Shown one piece after another: positions 7,560 through 10,529 of a stretch of DNA of 10,529 bases (position 1 is the stretch's first letter; each line of letters opens with the position of its first letter). The stretch spans positions 1 to 10,529 of the forward strand of contig JADDQT010000051.1 in the NCBI GenBank assembly GCA_016781225.1, in the 5' to 3' direction. Both the position numbers and the translations under genes were made by a program. The notes under the pieces are model-generated. The model did not search any database. It had not been told where the DNA came from and was given only the letters and a program-made list of their open reading frames with translations. This DNA comes from Actinomycetota bacterium. GTDB taxonomy: Bacteria > Actinomycetota > Acidimicrobiia > Acidimicrobiales > GCA-2861595.

Positions 7560-8336
7560 ATGGTGAACCAGGTGGAAGATCGTGAGGCGTCTGCGCTCAA
7601 CATCGAGCTGACCCGACTGGTCGCTGACACCGGCCGGCGCATGGGCTTCGACATCCACACCGAGTACCCGGTCCCCGGCGGCCGCCTCGACGTCGTGTGG
7701 ACATGGTCGCCACCCTCGCCGATTCCCGGCGTCAACGAGGCTCTGCCCGTCGTGGCGTTCGAGATCGAGTCGAGCTGGCGGACCCGCAAGCATGTCAAGG
7801 GCGACCTTCTCAACCTCCAGGACGCTGCCGTTGCACTCGGCGTGATCGTCCTCGCCGGCGCCGACCCGCGCGACGTCTCCCTCCGCCGCTTCGCCACCTC
7901 CCTCGTCGACCGTCCCGGCAATCGGGTGCTCGTGTGGACCGAGGACGATGTGCGTGCCCTCGCCGCCGGGCGACAAAGTGCCACCGCCGTCGCCGAAGCC
8001 GCCGCTGCCGCCGCTGCTAGGAACGCGCCGGCCGAACCGCCGCCGGCGATCCGAACTACGGCCGGCGACATCGAGCACAACGGCAAGTATCGGCCTCTCT
8101 GGGCGTGGCTACGGGCGCAGCAACGGCGCGAGCTCCGGGTCAAGTTCGCTGACGTCGAGCGGGTCCTCGGCTTCCCGCTGCCCGACTCGTCACGGAGCCA
8201 CGTCGCCCACTGGCACAGCTACCAGGGCAGCGCCGTCGCGAGGGCGATTATCGACGCCGGCTGGCACGCCAGCGGCGTTCAGCTTTCGGCTGAGATGGTG
8301 ACGCTTTCACCTAGCCCCCCGCCGGGGCGCCAGTGA
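7560..8336 (+). CDS. Putative PD-(D/E)XK nuclease domain fused to a DUF7662-like domain
   Basis: 258 aa. Residues about 10-130 look like a PD-(D/E)XK-type fold: a helix, then paired strands with D44 in GRLDVVW and E68/E70 in VAFEIESSWRTRKH, followed by KGDLLNL, a helix and the hydrophobic strand ALGVIVLAG. The D...E-x-E(S) pattern with trailing basic residues fits a variant active site in which the usual Lys is replaced. An Ala-rich linker (about 140-160) leads to a C-terminal domain (about 175-250) with KYRPLWAWLRAQ, VERVLGFPLPDSSR and DAGWHASGVQLSAEMVT. This pattern (aromatic-PL...L, FPLP.S.R, W, AGW...V.L...V) matches the small family I recall as DUF7662, of unknown function. The gene stands alone, 106 bases after the relaxase and 275 before the next operon, with a weak ribosome binding site; a GTG at 7563 or 7572 is an alternative start. 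A defence or DNA-processing role is inference. Confidence 0.75.
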   Translation: MVNQVEDREASALNIELTRLVADTGRRMGFDIHTEYPVPGGRLDVVWTWSPPSPIPGVNEALPVVAFEIESSWRTRKHVKGDLLNLQDAAVALGVIVLAGADPRDVSLRRFATSLVDRPGNRVLVWTEDDVRALAAGRQSATAVAEAAAAAAARNAPAEPPPAIRTTAGDIEHNGKYRPLWAWLRAQQRRELRVKFADVERVLGFPLPDSSRSHVAHWHSYQGSAVARAIIDAGWHASGVQLSAEMVTLSPSPPPGRQ

Positions 8337-8611
8337 GCGCCTCGCCCGTACCGACCAAAGTGGAATCCCGGGGAAACTGAGCCATCGGCACGATCGGCGC
8401 CGCCACGACCTGCTCGACGGGTCGTTCAGCTGGCGGCCCACTCTGATCTCCGGACCACAGGCGCACAACGACAGCTGTGAGCTCGTGTGCGTGGACCGCC
8501 TGAAGCCTTCAAGTTCCGCGCACCTGAGAACTGCCAGCGGTATGCAGATGATGGTGTGCAGCCCCGGCAAACGTAGATTGGTGATGGAGAATTGGTGAGG
8601 GGAGGGATGCG
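8337..8611. other. 275-base intergenic region with predicted stem-loops
   Basis: It separates the nuclease-like gene from the PLD operon and should contain the operon's promoter, but no convincing -35/-10 pair is visible (TAGATT at 8574-8579 lacks a partner). It holds three potential stems: ACGACC/GGTCGT (8405-8410/8420-8425), a longer imperfect stem 8430-8441/8491-8502 with 10 of 12 pairs, and inside it a stem of nine pairs with one bulge (8462-8471/8483-8491). One frame is open from 8302 to TGA 8596-8598 but has no ATG before about 8540 and no ribosome binding site, so it is not called a gene. Confidence 0.5.
8597..8606 (+). promoter_or_regulatory. Purine-rich ribosome binding site of the PLD operon
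   Basis: GAGGGGAGGG lies 5 bases before the ATG at 8612 and supports that start. An ATG at 8607 directly abuts this sequence and is in another frame, so it is not the start of this gene. Confidence 0.65.
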
Positions 8612-9910
8612 ATGACGCTCGCCGGTCTTGCGCTTCCCGAGCTGTCCGAGTACGACCCGCCGGTCGCGGGCGAGGGGAGCCTCGACCCGATGGGGCTGGC
8701 AGCGATTTCCGACCGGCTGGCCGACCGGCTCGTACCCGGTCTGCGGTCGCGGATGCAGAGGATCCGCTTCGTCACCGCCATGGCTGCCGGCGCGATGGCA
8801 TGCGAGGCCCTCGCCGACGAACTGCCGGCCGACGAGACCTCCACTCCCCCGATCTGCTTCGAGTGGCTGGTCATCGAGGGCTTTGTCCGGCGGCTTTCGC
8901 CCTCACAGATACCCCCGGGCGTTCCGGGCAGCCAGAAGGCCCGAGCAGTCGTCAACCGAAGGCAGCGGCTTTCCGCGGCCACCTACCTCAAGGGACCGTC
9001 CGTCTTCGGGTTCAATGGGGTCTACAAGCCCTTCGCCGTCGATGCGGGCGTCGTCGGCGCCGAACTCGAGCCAGGGCGGCGGTGTCCAGAGCTCACGCGG
9101 GCCTGGGAGCACGAGCAGGGTTTCCACGGGCTCACCGACGCTGTGCCCGGCACCGAGGGCGGGCGGATGCGTGCCAACATCCGCGATCACGTGCGAAGCG
9201 CGCTGCGAGCGGGCCACTGCACCACGAACCCGGGCAGCTGGCTCTTCGGTCAGCTCGCCGGCTCGCTGCACCCCGACCAGGCCTGGCCGGGCGAGCGGCG
9301 GATACTACGGGCGCTGATCACAGCCCGGGAGCACGAGACCCGAGCCGAGCTGGCCGTCCACCTCGCAGGCGTCAAGGGCAACTTCTCCGAAGCCGAGCTC
9401 CTTGACGCGGTCCGGCCGTCATGCTCGCCGGCGCTCGGCAGCTTCGTCGACGCCGTTGTGGCCTACGAGCTCTTCGCCGCGCTCGTCGACGCCGCCTTCC
9501 GCACCCTGTGCGCCGTGTCGCATTCGATGGGCGCCCAACCACTCACGCCCCTCCACGTCCAGGCGCACGACACAATCGTCCACTGTGCCAGTGAGCTGCC
9601 GGGGCATTACCGCAGAGCCGCCGAGCGGACAGCGGCTATCGGTGCCGACGGCGGGCTCGAAGAACGGCTCGGCGACTTCGCTATCCCCCGGACACCTGCT
9701 GGACTGGTCGAGCTCCTGCTCGAGCACCATGAGCACGTCCAGGCGGGGAAGGCGCCCAACGGCAAGCGACCCTGGTTCGAGCCGTTCCGCCAAGGCTGGG
9801 TCGTTCGTGCCCCCTACGGCACGGTGGAGCAGCACCCGGTCGGGCCGTCGTTCGTCCATCCCGTGCGCGTCGCCGCCCTCCGCCGCTTCCTCGAGGACAC
9901 CCGCACATGA
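8612..9910 (+). CDS. Uncharacterized protein, first gene of a PLD-linked operon
   Basis: 432 aa; not recognised as a named family. The protein looks soluble, with no signal peptide or membrane segment. Landmarks are LDPMGLAAISDRLADRLVPG (24-43), RIRFVTAMAAG (50-60), FEWLVIEGFVRR (83-94), GVPGSQKAR (103-111) and the well-defined YLKGPSVFGFNGVYKPFA (125-142). A helical central part and a C-terminal block with GWVVRAPYG and SFVHPVRVAALRRFL follow. There is no Walker, HKD, HExxH or methyltransferase motif. The DP(M/L)G...LA..L.PG..(S/T)R..R.RF opening recalls DUF6361-type proteins found beside PLD nucleases and helicases, but this is a loose resemblance from memory. The gene has a strong ribosome binding site and ends in an ATGA overlap with the PLD gene, so the two products are made together and probably act together. 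A scaffold or sensor role in a defence cassette is inference. Confidence 0.85.
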   Translation: MTLAGLALPELSEYDPPVAGEGSLDPMGLAAISDRLADRLVPGLRSRMQRIRFVTAMAAGAMACEALADELPADETSTPPICFEWLVIEGFVRRLSPSQIPPGVPGSQKARAVVNRRQRLSAATYLKGPSVFGFNGVYKPFAVDAGVVGAELEPGRRCPELTRAWEHEQGFHGLTDAVPGTEGGRMRANIRDHVRSALRAGHCTTNPGSWLFGQLAGSLHPDQAWPGERRILRALITAREHETRAELAVHLAGVKGNFSEAELLDAVRPSCSPALGSFVDAVVAYELFAALVDAAFRTLCAVSHSMGAQPLTPLHVQAHDTIVHCASELPGHYRRAAERTAAIGADGGLEERLGDFAIPRTPAGLVELLLEHHEHVQAGKAPNGKRPWFEPFRQGWVVRAPYGTVEQHPVGPSFVHPVRVAALRRFLEDTRT

Positions 9911-10529
9911 GCGGCATGAAACTCCTCGACCACTGGTCGCCACCAGAAGGTGCCGGGGCACCCGTCGCCTGCCTCGCCACCACCTTCACGTTCGAGGCCG
10001 ACTTCTTCACCCAAGACTGTCTCTCACGGTTCCTCAGCCTCTCCACGGTGACAGGGGAAGGCGACGCCATCTCGTCCATCGCTGCCGTGCTCGAGGAGGA
10101 GGACCGGCTCAGCGAGGCCCAGGTGTCGGTGCTGGTCGACCGGAGCAGTCCGGCCGAGAAGCGGAACCTGCGCTGGGACGTGCTCCCCGTAGGCGTTCCC
10201 GGCGGGCTGCTGCACGCCAAAGTGGCGGCACTGCTGTGGGAGCGCTCAGCTCGGATCATCCTCGGGTCGGCCAACCTCACGTCTGCCGGTTACCGGCGCC
10301 AGGTTGAGCTGGTACTGCCTATCGACCTCGATCGGGGGTGCCAGATCCCTCGGTCCGTCCTCGACGACCTACTCGCTGAGCTTCGACACCTCACCGCGCT
10401 GGCACTTGGCGGCGCGTCGGGGCCGAAGGGTCGGGCCCTGGCGGTCATCGATCTGCTGGCCGCCCGCGTGGAAGCGCTCGACCTGCCGCGTGCGCCCCCT
10501 CGCCATCTGCGGCTGGCCGTGGCGCCGGC
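9907..10529 (+). CDS. Phospholipase D-superfamily protein (probable nuclease subunit), 3' truncated by window end
   Basis: The first 207 residues are visible; the frame is open to the window edge. It starts at the ATG of an ATGA overlap with the upstream gene. An opening ATTFTFEADFF is followed at 99-128 by a PLD-like half-site: GGLLHAKVAALLWERS, then IILGSANLTSAGY. H103 and K105 match the HxK of the HKD motif and GSANLT (120-125) is the usual downstream GS.N signature. The Asp expected four residues after the Lys is Leu (110), so the half-site is atypical. PLD-superfamily proteins of this kind include nucleases and DNA-repair or defence subunits, often with a second HKD motif further on, which would lie outside the window. 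Coupling to the 432-aa protein suggests one system. Lipid hydrolysis is unlikely given the lack of a signal peptide. Confidence 0.87.
   Translation, partial: MSGMKLLDHWSPPEGAGAPVACLATTFTFEADFFTQDCLSRFLSLSTVTGEGDAISSIAAVLEEEDRLSEAQVSVLVDRSSPAEKRNLRWDVLPVGVPGGLLHAKVAALLWERSARIILGSANLTSAGYRRQVELVLPIDLDRGCQIPRSVLDDLLAELRHLTALALGGASGPKGRALAVIDLLAARVEALDLPRAPPRHLRLAVAP

Noticed and set aside
7428..8078. Minus-strand open frame of 216 codons opposite the nuclease-like gene
   Set aside because: Low-complexity Gly/Arg/Asp-rich product without motifs, while the + strand frame shows two domain patterns and a consistent C-terminal end.
11..8538. An 11-base match (GAACTGCCAGC) near both ends, at about 11-21 and 8528-8538, considered as an att-site pair
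   Set aside because: Several 11-base repeats are expected by chance in 10 kb, and neither copy is next to a tRNA gene or integrase.
8302..8598. A + strand frame open for 98 codons through the intergenic region, containing a CVDRLKP-like stretch reminiscent of integrase tails
   Set aside because: No start codon with a ribosome binding site, no full domain, and the resemblance covers only a few residues. A decayed gene cannot be excluded but is not supported.
1..10529. tRNA, rRNA, CRISPR arrays, IS elements with terminal repeats
   Set aside because: Looked for by eye along the window; no cloverleaf, regular repeat-spacer pattern, transposase motif or terminal inverted repeats were seen.

Overview
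The window is GC-rich (hand-counted 60-base lines run from about 57% to 75% GC) and densely packed, with every supported gene on the + strand. Codon third positions favour G/C, GTG starts occur, and neighbours are joined by ATGA/GTGA overlaps. Protein similarities recalled from memory point to Actinomycetota, possibly Acidimicrobiia, but no taxonomic marker is present. The content is that of a conjugative or mobilizable element (plasmid or integrative element) followed by accessory, probably defence-related, cargo.

Region 1 (about 2-7453) is a tightly coupled DNA-transfer/replication module. It holds the tail of an unidentified gene (2-160), a 756-aa SprT-like zinc metalloprotease (157-2427), a 349-aa AEP primase-polymerase (2424-3473), a 123-aa acidic hypothetical (3470-3841), and a 1199-aa MobF (TrwC/TraI-like) relaxase-helicase (3854-7453). 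Junctions are 4-base overlaps or a 12-base gap, so the set is very probably one transcript. The relaxase would nick and unwind the transferred strand and the prim-pol could prime the complementary strand. The SprT-like protease may process protein-DNA adducts, a suggestive partner because MobF relaxases become covalently attached to DNA through tyrosine. No coupling protein, type IV secretion gene, integrase, origin or partition gene lies in the window.

Region 2 (7454-7559) is a short, less GC-rich gap with a perfect 9-bp inverted repeat just before the next start. Region 3 (7560-8336) encodes a probable PD-(D/E)XK-type nuclease domain fused to a small C-terminal domain resembling the family I know as DUF7662. 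Region 4 (8337-8611) is a 275-bp intergenic stretch with several potential stem-loops and a good ribosome binding site at its end. Region 5 (8612-10529) is a two-gene operon, a 432-aa uncharacterized protein and a PLD-superfamily protein cut off by the window end, whose layout suggests a DNA-acting defence or repair cassette continuing to the right.

The most noteworthy observation is internal homology. The C-terminal ~130 residues of the SprT-like protease align, almost without gaps in two blocks, to the helicase 2A/2B region of the relaxase in the same operon, but lack the ATPase motifs. A second is an excisionase-like helix-turn-helix segment inserted inside the relaxase catalytic domain, between its tyrosines and its histidine triad.
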